Source of the DNA: Corynebacterium confusum
GTDB lineage: Bacteria > Actinomycetota > Actinomycetes > Mycobacteriales > Mycobacteriaceae
NCBI RefSeq assembly: GCF_030408715.1
Contig: NZ_CP047202.1
Location: forward strand, 646,294-710,293
Direction: 5' to 3'
Length of the DNA: 64,000 bases
This document shows positions 16,934 through 25,538 of the stretch, piece by piece. A program made the translations under genes and the position numbers. The stretch's first letter is position 1. Every line of letters begins with the position of its first letter. A model generated the notes under the pieces. It did not search any database, was not told the DNA's origin, and saw only the letters and a list, made by a program, of their open reading frames with translations.

Positions 16934-16966
16934 AGGCGCTACGGAGTGTTTCCGTGGCGCCTTTTC
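16934..16966 (+). terminator. cys operon terminator
   Basis: A 12-bp stem with one mismatch (16934-16945 with 16951-16962) and loop GTGTT is followed by a short T-run, 12 nt after the cysZ stop. Confidence 0.8.
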
Positions 16967-17058
16967 GCGTGTTGAGGCAGTCGTGGGGTTGACTGGCCTT
17001 TTCTTCCGGCCCGGCTGACCCTGTTCCTTGGGTTTGCGGCTGACCCCCGTGTCAGCCG

Positions 17059-18063
17059 TCAGCCGCTGCTCCAGGGCGGGTCCCAGGTGATGTGGCCGTG
17101 TCTTCGGTTGACCCTGCCGTGTCTGGGGTAGGCGGGGTCGTCATCGTTCCATGAATTGTGGAACTCGCACAGTAGTGTCAGGTTCTCCTGGTTGGTCTCA
17201 CCGCCGTCGGCCCAGGGGTGGATGTGGTGGACCTGGCACTCGTCGGCTGGTTTCCTACAGTTCGGCCACGCGCAGGTGGTGGTCTCGGCTTTGGCCATGT
17301 CCTTCTGCTTGGGTGAGGCGTGGCGCTGGTAGCGGTACTGGTTGACCGGGCCGCGCCTAGGGTCCACCAGCGTGGCCAGGCCCGCGTCCAACAAACATTG
17401 GCGGACGTAGTCGGCCCCGGTCATGGTGGTGCCGTTGGTTAGCTGCAGGGTGATCTCATCCCCATCACCGGCAAGGATTCTCGCCCAGTCGGGCAGTGGG
17501 ATGACCACGTGGGTGGCCTTCGGCTGCTTCTCCAGGCCTCCACTGAACAAGGCCTCGACATCCGGGATGGTTTTAATTGAGGCCCAGAGGTTTTCCACCA
17601 GTTCCGGGTCCCCGGTGACAGAAAAAGTACTCGGTCCATCCTTGCGGCGGGTCACGCGCACGCCCTCGGCGGGTGGGGCCGGGCGGTTAAGTTCCAGGAC
17701 TTTCTGGTTGGCTAGGCGTCTTAGCTGTGTGGTGGTGCCGGGGGTGTTGCACAGTTCGATGAGCATGGCCCACGCGTGGCCTTTGTGGCGCACCCGGCGG
17801 AAGGCACTATCGAGCACCAGCAGGGTGTCGAGGTGGTGTCCCTGGGTGGCGGCCGCTTTCCTCGCGGCGGCCTGCTTGCGGGTAAAGGACGTGTGCCCGA
17901 AGAAGGTTTGGCAGGCACGGTGGTGCGCGGCCGCGGCAACATCCGACATGACAGCCTTCAAGGCAGGCAGGCTCAGCTGGCGGCACAGGCCCAAATACTG
18001 GATCCCGTCCGCGAAGATAGAGTGTGCTGCTTTCAATGTGTCCATGGCTGTCGTTGCTGTCAT
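17059..18063 (-). CDS. HNH endonuclease domain protein
   Basis: The product of about 334 residues has a helical N-terminal region of the DUF222 type. A C-terminal HNH nuclease has the zinc pair CAWPNC, then CQVHHIHPWADGGETNQENL and LLCEFHN. It probably cuts double-stranded DNA in a mobile or defence context; such genes are numerous and variable in Corynebacterium. The start at ATG 18063 is preferred to 18090 because family similarity begins at MTATTAMDTL. There is no obvious partner gene. It lies between the cys locus and cobA, so it may mark an insertion hot spot. Confidence 0.85.
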   Translation of the reverse strand: MTATTAMDTLKAAHSIFADGIQYLGLCRQLSLPALKAVMSDVAAAAHHRACQTFFGHTSFTRKQAAARKAAATQGHHLDTLLVLDSAFRRVRHKGHAWAMLIELCNTPGTTTQLRRLANQKVLELNRPAPPAEGVRVTRRKDGPSTFSVTGDPELVENLWASIKTIPDVEALFSGGLEKQPKATHVVIPLPDWARILAGDGDEITLQLTNGTTMTGADYVRQCLLDAGLATLVDPRRGPVNQYRYQRHASPKQKDMAKAETTTCAWPNCRKPADECQVHHIHPWADGGETNQENLTLLCEFHNSWNDDDPAYPRHGRVNRRHGHITWDPPWSSG

Positions 18064-18266
18064 GACCCACACGCTAGAAGCACCCGTCAACCCCTACAAG
18101 GCCCGAAAACCCGATCTGTGGATAACTCGGAGCACAGTAGCCATCCTGCGCGAGCACCGGAAGAGAAGAAAACGCCGGTTTTCTCCGCGCCACCTGCCCA
18201 AAGGTCGAAAAACGAAGCAACGTACCCAAGTAGCCATAGGTAGGCCAAATGAGGCACAGTTAGCCA

Positions 18267-18295
18267 CAAAAATGGCCCCCGCACGCGGCGGGGGC
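18267..18295 (-). terminator. cobA terminator
   Basis: An 8-bp GC stem (18288-18295 with 18275-18282) is followed on the minus strand by TTTTT (18272-18268), immediately after the cobA stop. Confidence 0.8.
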
Positions 18296-18305
18296 TGTGG
18301 ATAGC

Positions 18306-19058
18306 TTAGGCCTCCGCGCGGAGGCCCGCGACGTTTCCGATGATGAAGACAGCCGGCGGCTGAATCTTTTCCTCTTCGACCACTGCGCCCAAGGAGGACA
18401 GCTCGGTGCGCACCACGCGCTGGCCGGACATGGTGCCCTCCTGGATGGCGGCGACGGGGGTGTCGGCGGGGAGGGAGGCATCGATGAGCGCGGAGGCAAT
18501 CGCGCCGGCGTTGCGTACGCCCATGATGACCGCCAGGGTGGCCCCGGAGCGGGCGAGCGCCTCCCAATCGACCAGGGAGCGCTCGTGCCCGGGCGGCAGG
18601 TGCCCGGAGACCACCGTCATGGCATGCACCATCCCGCGCTGCGTCACGGGGATGCCCACGGCCCCGGGCACGGCGACGGCGCTGGTGACCCCGGGGATGA
18701 CCTCGCAGCTTAAGCCGGCGGCGGCCAACGCCTGGACCTCCTCGAAGCCGCGGCCGAAGACGAAGGGATCCCCGCCCTTGAGCCGGGCGACGCGGCGGCC
18801 GGAACGGGCGTGGGAGATCAGCATCTCGTTGATCTCGTCCTGCGACGTCTGGCGCTTGTACGGCAGCTTGGAGACGTCGATGAGCTCCTTGCTGGCGATA
18901 TCGCAGAGCTTATCCAGCTGCGCGGTCGGGCCGAGGTGGTCGGCCAGGATGACGTCGGCGGCCTGGAGGGCGTGCATGCCGCGCACGGTGATGAGGTCCC
19001 AGGCGCCGGGGCCGCCCCCGATGAGCTGGACGGGATGAACAACAGTGTTTCCGGTCAT
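18306..19058 (-). CDS. cobA: uroporphyrinogen-III C-methyltransferase (SUMT)
   Basis: The 250-residue single-domain enzyme methylates uroporphyrinogen III twice with SAM to give precorrin-2, the branch point to siroheme and cobalamin. Signatures seen: LIGGGPGAWDLITVRG near the N-terminus (GGGPG, usually GAGPG), VARLKGGDPFVFGRGFEE (the GGDPFVFGRG motif), and VIPGVTSAVAVPGAVGIPVT. There is no fused precorrin-2 dehydrogenase. Siroheme is the cofactor of the neighbouring broken CysI. Its ATG is 42 nt from that of the divergent tobH, so the two share a short promoter region with TAGTAT-like boxes. Confidence 0.93.
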   Translation of the reverse strand: MTGNTVVHPVQLIGGGPGAWDLITVRGMHALQAADVILADHLGPTAQLDKLCDIASKELIDVSKLPYKRQTSQDEINEMLISHARSGRRVARLKGGDPFVFGRGFEEVQALAAAGLSCEVIPGVTSAVAVPGAVGIPVTQRGMVHAMTVVSGHLPPGHERSLVDWEALARSGATLAVIMGVRNAGAIASALIDASLPADTPVAAIQEGTMSGQRVVRTELSSLGAVVEEEKIQPPAVFIIGNVAGLRAEA

Positions 19059-19100
19059 GATGTCGAAATAGTATAACCGGCGCTACTAAGGTGGGAAACC

Positions 19101-20039
19101 ATGGAGAGCACACAGTGGACACCGGAGCAGGTGCGCTTTTTCGACATTGCGCACGAAGGGGCGCAATTACGCGCGCTCGCCGGCCAGGCGGCGGGCCTGA
19201 ATGAATATCTGGCCGGCCTGCGCCCACGCTCGGTCGTGGTGCTGGCCACCGACCAGGTCGCCGCGGCGGCCGCCCGCGCGCTCGCCCAGGCGCACCAGCC
19301 CCAGGCTGCCTGCCCGGTGGTCGTCGCCCGCGCGCTGCCGGCCTACGTCGGCGCCCTCGACATCGTCGTGACGGTGGGGGAGGCAGCGGACTGCGAGTGG
19401 GCATCGCGGGCCATGCTCACTGCCCAGCAGCGCGGCGCCGCCACGGTCTTTGCCGGCCCGCCCGGACCCCTGGCCGACGACGTCGCTGACGATGCCTTCT
19501 TATTCACAGCCCTGCCCAACGTCACCGGCCCCGCCCCGGCCCGCGCTGCGGGCGCAGTCTGGCTGGCCCTGGGCGGCGACCCGCAGGCCCTAAACGCGGC
19601 CGCCGCTGCCGTCGATGCCGAACTGGCCGCCTGCGCACCCGATCGCAGCGCGGATACCAACCCGGCCCGGCAGCTGGCCGCCTTCGCTGCGCAGGCCGGT
19701 CGCAGCGGGCTGATGCACTCGGCGCCGGCGGGGGAGACGGTGGGTGAGGCGGTGGCATCGGTAGTCGCGGCGCTCTGGGCCACCTGCGGGCTGTCCGGGA
19801 CCGTTGTCGAGGCCGCTCAGCTGCCGCAGGCCCTAGACGGCGGCGGCACACAGGCGCCTGACGATATCTTCTACGATCCCTTTATAGATGGTGCGCTAAC
19901 CTGGAGGGTGATTTTCTGGGGGCAGGAGGAGGCGAACCTGCCCCATAGCCTGGCTGTCAACGCCGCGGAGGGAAGCGAATTCTCCCGCGCGCTGCAGCTT
20001 TTCACGCGCGCCTATGCCGCGACCGCCTTTGATGAATGA
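19101..20039 (+). CDS. TobH-like protein (SIS-type fold, upstream of manA)
   Basis: The 312-residue soluble protein begins MESTQWTPEQVRFFDIAHEG. It corresponds to the gene that precedes manA in mycobacteria (Rv3256c), usually named TobH and distantly like phosphosugar-isomerase (SIS) domains. An alternating hydrophobic/Gly pattern with SVVVLATDQVAAAA near residue 50 is compatible with a Rossmann-like sugar-phosphate-binding fold. It is followed by manA after 21 nt. The function is unproven; a role in mannose metabolism is inferred only from the conserved pairing. Confidence 0.75.
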   Translation: MESTQWTPEQVRFFDIAHEGAQLRALAGQAAGLNEYLAGLRPRSVVVLATDQVAAAAARALAQAHQPQAACPVVVARALPAYVGALDIVVTVGEAADCEWASRAMLTAQQRGAATVFAGPPGPLADDVADDAFLFTALPNVTGPAPARAAGAVWLALGGDPQALNAAAAAVDAELAACAPDRSADTNPARQLAAFAAQAGRSGLMHSAPAGETVGEAVASVVAALWATCGLSGTVVEAAQLPQALDGGGTQAPDDIFYDPFIDGALTWRVIFWGQEEANLPHSLAVNAAEGSEFSRALQLFTRAYAATAFDE

Positions 20040-20060
20040 GGAAAAGGACTCATAAACCGC

Positions 20061-21272
20061 ATGAAGTTGCTCGATAGTTCCGTGCGTAACTATTCGTGGG
20101 GATCCAAGACCATGATCCCGCAGCTCTTAGGCCAGCCGGCGGGGGACAACCCCGTGGCCGAGCTCTGGTTCGGCGCCCACCCGGCCGCCCCGGCGACGCT
20201 GGACGGCACGCGCCTCGACGAGGTCATCGCCGGCGACCCGGAGACCCACCTGGGCCAGCGCGTGCGCCGCGACCACGGCGACCGCCTGCCCTTCCTGCTG
20301 AAGCTGCTGGCCGCCGGGGAGGTCCTCTCGCTGCAGGCGCACCCGTCCAAGGCCCAGGCCGAGGAGGGCTTCGCCCGGGAAAACGCCCAGGGCGTGGCCC
20401 TGGACTCGTCCCAGCGCAACTACAAGGACGACAACCACAAGCCGGAGCTCATCGTCGCCCTGACGGAGTTTTATGCCATGGCGGGCTTTAGGCCGCTGGC
20501 GCGCACGCGCGAGCTTTTCGCCGCGCTGGATTGCCCCAGCCTGGAGCGCTACCTGTCCATGCTGGACGACGATCCCGCGGCCGAGGGCGCCAGCCTGCGC
20601 GCGCTGTTTACTACCTGGATCACCATCCCGGCGGGCGTGCGCAAGGAGCTCATCGCGGACATCGTGACGGCGGGCGAGCGGCTGGTTGCCGCCCCGGCCC
20701 CGGGCACCCCGGAGTGGATCGTGCGTGACGTGCGCACCGTGCTGGGGATTAACGAGCAGTACCCCGGCGACATCGGCGTGCTGGGCGCGCTGCTGCTCAA
20801 CCACATTGTGCTGCAGCCCGGCGAGGCCGTCTTCCTAGCGGCCGGCCAGCTGCACGCCTACGTCCACGGCCTCGGCGTGGAGCTGATGGCTAACTCGGAC
20901 AACGTGCTGCGCGGCGGGCTCACCCCGAAGTATGTCGACGTGCCCGAGCTGGTCAAGGTGCTGGATTTCCAGGCCGCCGCCGACCCGCAGGTCCACCCGG
21001 GGAACGCGAGCCCGGCCGCCGGCTGCGAGGTCTTCGACTACCCGGTGCCCATCGATGAGTTCTCCCTGCGCCGCTACGCTCTCGATGCCGGCGCGCAGGC
21101 CACCGTCGAATTGGGCGGGCCGGCCATCGTGCTGTGCACCCGCGGCGACGGCGCCACCGCCGGGGAGCTCAACCTCACCCCAGGCCGCGGCGCCTGGGCC
21201 CCAGCAGCCGATGGCCGCGTCCGCCTGGCAGCCGGCGATGGCCCGGCGGAATTCTTCGTCGCCAGCGTCTAG
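20061..21272 (+). CDS. manA: mannose-6-phosphate isomerase, type I
   Basis: The 403-residue cytoplasmic enzyme converts fructose-6-P to mannose-6-P, feeding ManB and ManC. Zinc ligands and catalytic motifs of the cupin-type family are visible: LQAHPSKAQAEEGF, KPELIVALTEFYAMAGFRP, and AGQLHAYVHGLGVELMANSDN followed by RGGLTPKYVD. The length is normal. It is probably co-transcribed with tobH. A hairpin follows the stop. Confidence 0.95.
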   Translation: MKLLDSSVRNYSWGSKTMIPQLLGQPAGDNPVAELWFGAHPAAPATLDGTRLDEVIAGDPETHLGQRVRRDHGDRLPFLLKLLAAGEVLSLQAHPSKAQAEEGFARENAQGVALDSSQRNYKDDNHKPELIVALTEFYAMAGFRPLARTRELFAALDCPSLERYLSMLDDDPAAEGASLRALFTTWITIPAGVRKELIADIVTAGERLVAAPAPGTPEWIVRDVRTVLGINEQYPGDIGVLGALLLNHIVLQPGEAVFLAAGQLHAYVHGLGVELMANSDNVLRGGLTPKYVDVPELVKVLDFQAAADPQVHPGNASPAAGCEVFDYPVPIDEFSLRRYALDAGAQATVELGGPAIVLCTRGDGATAGELNLTPGRGAWAPAADGRVRLAAGDGPAEFFVASV

Positions 21273-21278
21273 GCGCCC

Positions 21279-21296
21279 GGCGGCTTAAGCGCCGCC
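21279..21296. terminator. hairpin between convergent manA and the Gln-rich protein gene
   Basis: GGCGGC (21279-21284) pairs with GCCGCC (21291-21296) around TTAAGC. There is no T-tract on either side, so it is a weak bidirectional terminator at best. Confidence 0.35.
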
Positions 21297-21300
21297 GCGC

Positions 21301-22041
21301 CTAGTCGTTGCCCTGGCCCGCGGTTTCCTCCGTGGGTTCGGGCGCGTTTTGCACCTCTGCGCGCTCTTTTTCGGCCGGCGGGGCCTGCTGGTGCGGCGGC
21401 TCGGGCAGCAGATCGGGGATCTGGCTCTCCGGGTGTTCGTTGTTCTCCTCGGTCGGCAGGCCCGGCACGGTCGGGGACGGCTGCGGCTGGTTCGGGCTGC
21501 TCGGCTGCGGCTCGTTCGACGTCGACGGCTCCTCGCTGGTGTCCGGGCGAGTGGTCGGCGCGGGCTGGTCCGGCTGCGTCGGCTGGCCCGAATCCTGCGT
21601 GCCTTGCTGGCCCTGCTGGCTCTGCTGACCTTGCTGGTTCTGCTGGCCTTGGGACGCGGAGAGATTGTCGGGACGGTAGTACGTCGTCGGCGCGGCGGGC
21701 GCGGTCTGGGCGTCCACCACGGAGTTGGGAGCCAGGAACGGATCGTTGGCCTGCGGGGCGGAGTACTTGGCGTCCTCGCGGGAGCCGCGCTGATTGTTCT
21801 CGCCGTCCTTGGCCTCGTCCCGATTGTGTTTATCGGAAGGCGCGGTGCTGGACGTGGAGCTCGACGAGGTGGTCGCCTTCTCCGCGGAGCTGGTTAGCTG
21901 CTTGTTGGCCACCGGCGTGGCATTATCGTCCATGGAGGAGGACTTGGGCGCACCGAGGTGCCAGACGCTCACCCCGACGCCGGCGGCCACGAGCAGGCCG
22001 ACGACGACGAAGATGACGACGCGGCGCGTATCCGTATTCAC
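21301..22041 (-). CDS. membrane-anchored Gln/Pro/Ser-rich protein
   Basis: The 246-residue product has one N-terminal membrane helix (about residues 8-28, VVIFVVVGLLVAAGVGVSVW). The rest is low complexity: Ser/Thr-rich, then an imperfect QQGQQSQQ-type repeat (about 130-150), then Pro-rich up to the C-terminus. It probably sits in the membrane with the tail in the cell wall. No family is recognised. It starts with GTG. A 19-bp MtrA-like direct repeat lies 19 nt upstream of the start, which suggests MtrAB control; the mtrAB genes are 1.1 kb away. Confidence 0.7.
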   Translation of the reverse strand: MNTDTRRVVIFVVVGLLVAAGVGVSVWHLGAPKSSSMDDNATPVANKQLTSSAEKATTSSSSTSSTAPSDKHNRDEAKDGENNQRGSREDAKYSAPQANDPFLAPNSVVDAQTAPAAPTTYYRPDNLSASQGQQNQQGQQSQQGQQGTQDSGQPTQPDQPAPTTRPDTSEEPSTSNEPQPSSPNQPQPSPTVPGLPTEENNEHPESQIPDLLPEPPHQQAPPAEKERAEVQNAPEPTEETAGQGND

Positions 22042-22059
22042 CGTGCGGTCCCCTTCCGT

Positions 22060-22078
22060 GGTAACAAGTCGGTAACAA
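22060..22078. promoter_or_regulatory. putative MtrA box (8-3-8 direct repeat)
   Basis: GGTAACAA, three bases, GGTAACAA: two identical 8-mers with 3 bp between them. This is the arrangement described for MtrA sites in C. glutamicum. It lies between the divergent genes at 21301-22041 and 22157-22522. Confidence 0.5.
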
Positions 22079-22156
22079 CAGTACCATGCACCTTAACGTC
22101 TGATACCCGACTTCCGCTAGTGCGGGAGCCAAATTCACCTTGCGAAGGAGATCACA

Positions 22157-22522
22157 GTGAGCACCTGGGACGAAGAGATTTTCACCCGCGACAGCAACAC
22201 CGATTTTCTCGATGAGCTGTCTGCCCTCGAAGAAGAGGAGGTCGTAGAAGCCGTGCGGGACGCCGTTGTCCTCGCCGCCGATTCCGCCCAGCCCACCGAC
22301 GAGGAGCTTGCCAACGGCCTAGCCGCCGCCACCATCGCCGCCATCTGGTCCGGCGCGCCGTTCAGCGCCGGCGACGTTGTGGCCGAGTACCCGTTCATCC
22401 GCTCGCTGGCCGGCAGCTCCGACGAGCAGCTCAACGAAAAGGCCGCGGAACTGCTGGAAAACGCCGAGCCGGACGAGGCGGACGACGCCGACATCGAGCC
22501 CTTCCTCGAGGCCCTGGCTTAA
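22157..22522 (+). CDS. small acidic protein (DUF4259-like)
   Basis: The 121-residue, strongly acidic protein starts MSTWDEEIFTRDSNTDFLDE, resembling the MGxWGxGxFxNDxAxDFL start of DUF4259 proteins. A helical Ala-rich middle follows (ANGLAAATIAAIW). GAAGGAGA precedes the GTG start. It is followed 21 nt later by tmk and is probably co-transcribed with tmk-mtrAB. Function unknown. Confidence 0.7.
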   Translation: MSTWDEEIFTRDSNTDFLDELSALEEEEVVEAVRDAVVLAADSAQPTDEELANGLAAATIAAIWSGAPFSAGDVVAEYPFIRSLAGSSDEQLNEKAAELLENAEPDEADDADIEPFLEALA

Positions 22523-22543
22523 AGGAGAGGGTGACGCACTGCT

Positions 22544-23161
22544 GTGATTATTGCCATAGAGGGCATCGATGGCGCGGGCAAGAACACGTTGGTTGCCCGC
22601 CTGCGCGAGGCCATCAGCCGGGAGATCCACACGCTGGCCTTCCCGCGCTATGCCGACTCCATTCACGCCCAGCTGGCCCAGGACGCGCTGTACGGCCGCA
22701 TGGGGGATATGACGGACTCGGCCTACGCGATGGCCACGATGTTCGCCCTGGACCGCTGGGGCGCCAAGGAACAGCTGCTGGCGGCCCACCGCGCGCCGGA
22801 GGTGTGGGTGCTGGACCGCTACGTGGCATCGAATGCGGCGTATTCGGCCGCGCGCTTGCAGGATGAGGCGGTGGCCGACTGGGTCTACCACCTGGAGTTC
22901 GAACGCCTAGGCCTGCCGAAGCCGCACCTGCAGGTATTCCTGGACACCGACGTCGAGCTGGCCGGGGCCCGCGCCCAGGGCCGCGCGGCTGACGATGCCA
23001 CCCGGGCCCGCGACGCTTACGAAAAGGACACTGGTCTCCAAGCGCGCACCGCCGCGGTCTACCGCGCGCTGGCTGAACGCGAGTGGGCGGGGCCTTGGAT
23101 AGCTACAGCCGATAGCGATATGATTATTCAAGCTGTACGACAACTGGTAGGGGAGAAGTAG
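22544..23161 (+). CDS. tmk: dTMP kinase
   Basis: The 205-residue enzyme phosphorylates dTMP to dTDP. It shows the P-loop IEGIDGAGKNTL (Ser/Thr after the Lys replaced by Asn), the DRx motif WVLDRYVASNAAYSAAR, and the LID region with RAQGRAADDATRARDAYEKD. Its start is GTG with AAAGGAGAGG upstream. The stop codon overlaps the first base of mtrA. In related genomes sahH usually precedes tmk; it is absent here. Confidence 0.93.
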   Translation: MIIAIEGIDGAGKNTLVARLREAISREIHTLAFPRYADSIHAQLAQDALYGRMGDMTDSAYAMATMFALDRWGAKEQLLAAHRAPEVWVLDRYVASNAAYSAARLQDEAVADWVYHLEFERLGLPKPHLQVFLDTDVELAGARAQGRAADDATRARDAYEKDTGLQARTAAVYRALAEREWAGPWIATADSDMIIQAVRQLVGEK

Positions 23162-23865
23162 TGGCACCGACAATTCTGGTGGTCGATGACGACCCGGCGA
23201 TCTCGGAGATGTTGACCATCGTCTTGGAGTCTGAGGGCATGGAGCCCATCGCCGTGACCGACGGCAACGACGCGGTGCCCATGTTCCAACGCCACGACCC
23301 GGAACTGATCCTGCTGGATCTGATGCTACCGGGCATGAACGGCGTGGACATCTGCCGCAGTATCCGCCAGATCTCCTCGGTACCGATTGTCATGCTGACC
23401 GCCAAGACGGACACCGTCGACGTCGTGCTGGGCCTGGAATCCGGCGCGGACGACTACATCACCAAGCCGTTCAAGCCGAAGGAGCTGGTGGCCCGCATCC
23501 GTGCCCGCCTGCGCCGCACGGACACCGCGACCACGGAGATGATCGAGGTCGGAGACCTGGTCATCGACGTGCCCGAGCACACCGTCACCCGCCGCAACGC
23601 GGACGGGACCTCCCGCGAGCTGAACCTGACGCCGCTGGAATTCGACCTGCTGGTGGAGATGGCCCGCCGCCCGGGCCAGGTGCACACCCGCGAGGAGCTG
23701 CTGGAGAAGGTCTGGGGCTACCGGCACGCCTCCGATACCCGCCTGGTCAACGTGCACGTCCAGCGCCTGCGCGCCAAGATTGAGCACGACCCGGAGGATC
23801 CGCAGATCGTGCTGACCGTGCGCGGCGTGGGCTACAAGGCCGGCAAGCCGGCTGGCGCCGAATAA
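23161..23865 (+). CDS. mtrA: two-component response regulator MtrA
   Basis: The 234-residue OmpR/PhoB-type regulator has acidic pocket VVDDDPA, phospho-acceptor Asp in LILLDLMLPGMNG (about residue 60), the Lys in DDYITKPFKPKEL, and a winged-helix C-terminus (about 135-230). MtrA is essential or near-essential in actinobacteria and controls cell-wall hydrolases and osmolyte transport. The GTG start overlaps the tmk stop, so translation is coupled. Candidate target boxes in this window are at 22060 and 50993. Confidence 0.96.
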   Translation: MAPTILVVDDDPAISEMLTIVLESEGMEPIAVTDGNDAVPMFQRHDPELILLDLMLPGMNGVDICRSIRQISSVPIVMLTAKTDTVDVVLGLESGADDYITKPFKPKELVARIRARLRRTDTATTEMIEVGDLVIDVPEHTVTRRNADGTSRELNLTPLEFDLLVEMARRPGQVHTREELLEKVWGYRHASDTRLVNVHVQRLRAKIEHDPEDPQIVLTVRGVGYKAGKPAGAE

Positions 23866-23885
23866 GCCGGGGAGTAGCTGCCATC

Positions 23886-25538
23886 CTGGACCGCTTCAGA
23901 CAATTCCGCGACTCTGCCATCCAGTGGTGGCGCACCTCGCTGCAGGTGCGCGTCATCGGCCTGATCTTTATGGCCGCCACCGTGGTGATGGTCATTTTGA
24001 CCTACGCGCTGGTCTCCGTGCTGACCTCCCGCCTGGTGGATCAGAAGCAGGACGTCGCCTTGCAGGAGCTGGAGCGCGCCCGGATCGCGGTGGAACAACA
24101 GATCGCGGCCACCGGCACGGCCAACTCGGTGCAGGTGCGCATTAACTCCGCGCGCGCCTCCCTGACGCAGCTGGGCTCCCAGAGCGGCGAGACGCAGGCC
24201 TCCTACGAGCCGGTGATCGTGGTCAACGGCTCCGACGGCTCGGTGACCACCTCGCCGGAGGGTTATCGCATCCCGACGGAGCTGCGCAACGGCGTCTCCC
24301 ACGACCAGGTCATGGTCCAGTATGCGCCCATCAACCACGGGGATGGCACCAAGTACAACGCGATGATCGTCGGCACGCCCACCGAGTCCGACATCCCGGA
24401 CACCCAGGTCTACCTGGTGATGAGCATGGAGTCGGAGGAATCCACGCTGGCGCTGATGCGCGGCCTGCTCTCGGCGGCCGCGGTGGTGGTCATCGTGCTG
24501 CTGGTGGGCATCGCCTGGCTGGCGACCCAGCAGGTGATTACGCCCATCCGCTCCGCCTCGCGGATTGCCCAGCGCCTAGCGGCCGGGCACCTGCGTGAGC
24601 GCATGGCCGTCGAGGGCGAGGACGAGATGGGCAGCCTGGCCCAGTCCTTCAACGACATGGCCGACAAGCTGTCCAAGCAGATTACGCAGCTGGAGGAGTA
24701 CGGCGATCTGCAGCGGCAGTTCACCTCCGACGTCTCGCACGAGCTGCGCACCCCGTTGACCACGGTGCGCATGGCCGCGGACATGATTGCGGCGAACGCG
24801 GACAGCCTGGATATCTCCACCCGCCGCGCCAGCGAGCTGATGAGCCGCGAGCTCGACCGCTTCGAGGAGCTGCTGGCCGACCTGCTGGAGATTTCGCGCC
24901 ACGACGCCGGCGTGGCCGACCTGTCCACCAACGAGCTGGACCTGCGCAACTGCGTGACCGCCGCCTTCGGGCAGATCGATCACCTAGCCGACGAGCTAGG
25001 GGTGGCAGTCAACCTGCACCTGCCGGACGAGGCCATCAGCTTCGAAGGCGACGACCGGCGCGTCCAGCGCATCCTGCGTAACCTGCTGGCCAACGCCATC
25101 GACCACTCGGAGGGCAACCCGGTGGACGTGCACCTGGGTGCCAACGACACGGCCGTGGCCGTGACCGTCACCGACCAAGGCGTGGGCCTGAAGGAGGGCC
25201 AGGAGGAGCTGGTCTTCAACCGCTTCTGGCGCGCGGATTCCTCCCGCAAGCGCCACTCGGGCGGGACCGGCCTGGGCCTGGCGATCGCCCGCGAGGACGC
25301 GGTGCTGCACAGCGGTACGCTGGACGCGACGGGCATCTTCGGCCGCGGGTCCTGCTTCCGCCTGATCCTGCCGCGCGTGCCCGGCAAGGCCGTGGAGGAG
25401 GCCCCGCTGGACCTGTACGTGCCGGAGCCCAAGGTACTAGCACAGCCGCAGGGCCTGGCAGAGCCGCAGGGGCGGAAGAGCCCGAAGCCGCTAGCGGCCC
25501 CGCAGGACCCGAATGACCCGAAGGGAGGCCAGCCGTGA
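23886..25538 (+). CDS. mtrB: sensor histidine kinase MtrB
   Basis: The domains in order are TM1 (about residues 24-46), an extracellular sensor region, TM2 (about 195-220), HAMP, HisKA with SDVSHELRTPLTTVRMA, and HATPase_c with NLLANAID and GGTGLGLAIA. A Pro-rich tail follows. It phosphorylates MtrA. The start is problematic: coding similarity (DRFRQFRDSAIQWWRTSLQ) reaches back to about 23883, near GGGGAG at 23869-23874, but no ATG, GTG or TTG lies there. CTG 23886 or ATC 23883 would have to serve, or the first canonical start is GTG 23946, removing about 20 residues. It overlaps lpqB by 4 nt. Confidence 0.92.
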   Translation: MDRFRQFRDSAIQWWRTSLQVRVIGLIFMAATVVMVILTYALVSVLTSRLVDQKQDVALQELERARIAVEQQIAATGTANSVQVRINSARASLTQLGSQSGETQASYEPVIVVNGSDGSVTTSPEGYRIPTELRNGVSHDQVMVQYAPINHGDGTKYNAMIVGTPTESDIPDTQVYLVMSMESEESTLALMRGLLSAAAVVVIVLLVGIAWLATQQVITPIRSASRIAQRLAAGHLRERMAVEGEDEMGSLAQSFNDMADKLSKQITQLEEYGDLQRQFTSDVSHELRTPLTTVRMAADMIAANADSLDISTRRASELMSRELDRFEELLADLLEISRHDAGVADLSTNELDLRNCVTAAFGQIDHLADELGVAVNLHLPDEAISFEGDDRRVQRILRNLLANAIDHSEGNPVDVHLGANDTAVAVTVTDQGVGLKEGQEELVFNRFWRADSSRKRHSGGTGLGLAIAREDAVLHSGTLDATGIFGRGSCFRLILPRVPGKAVEEAPLDLYVPEPKVLAQPQGLAEPQGRKSPKPLAAPQDPNDPKGGQP

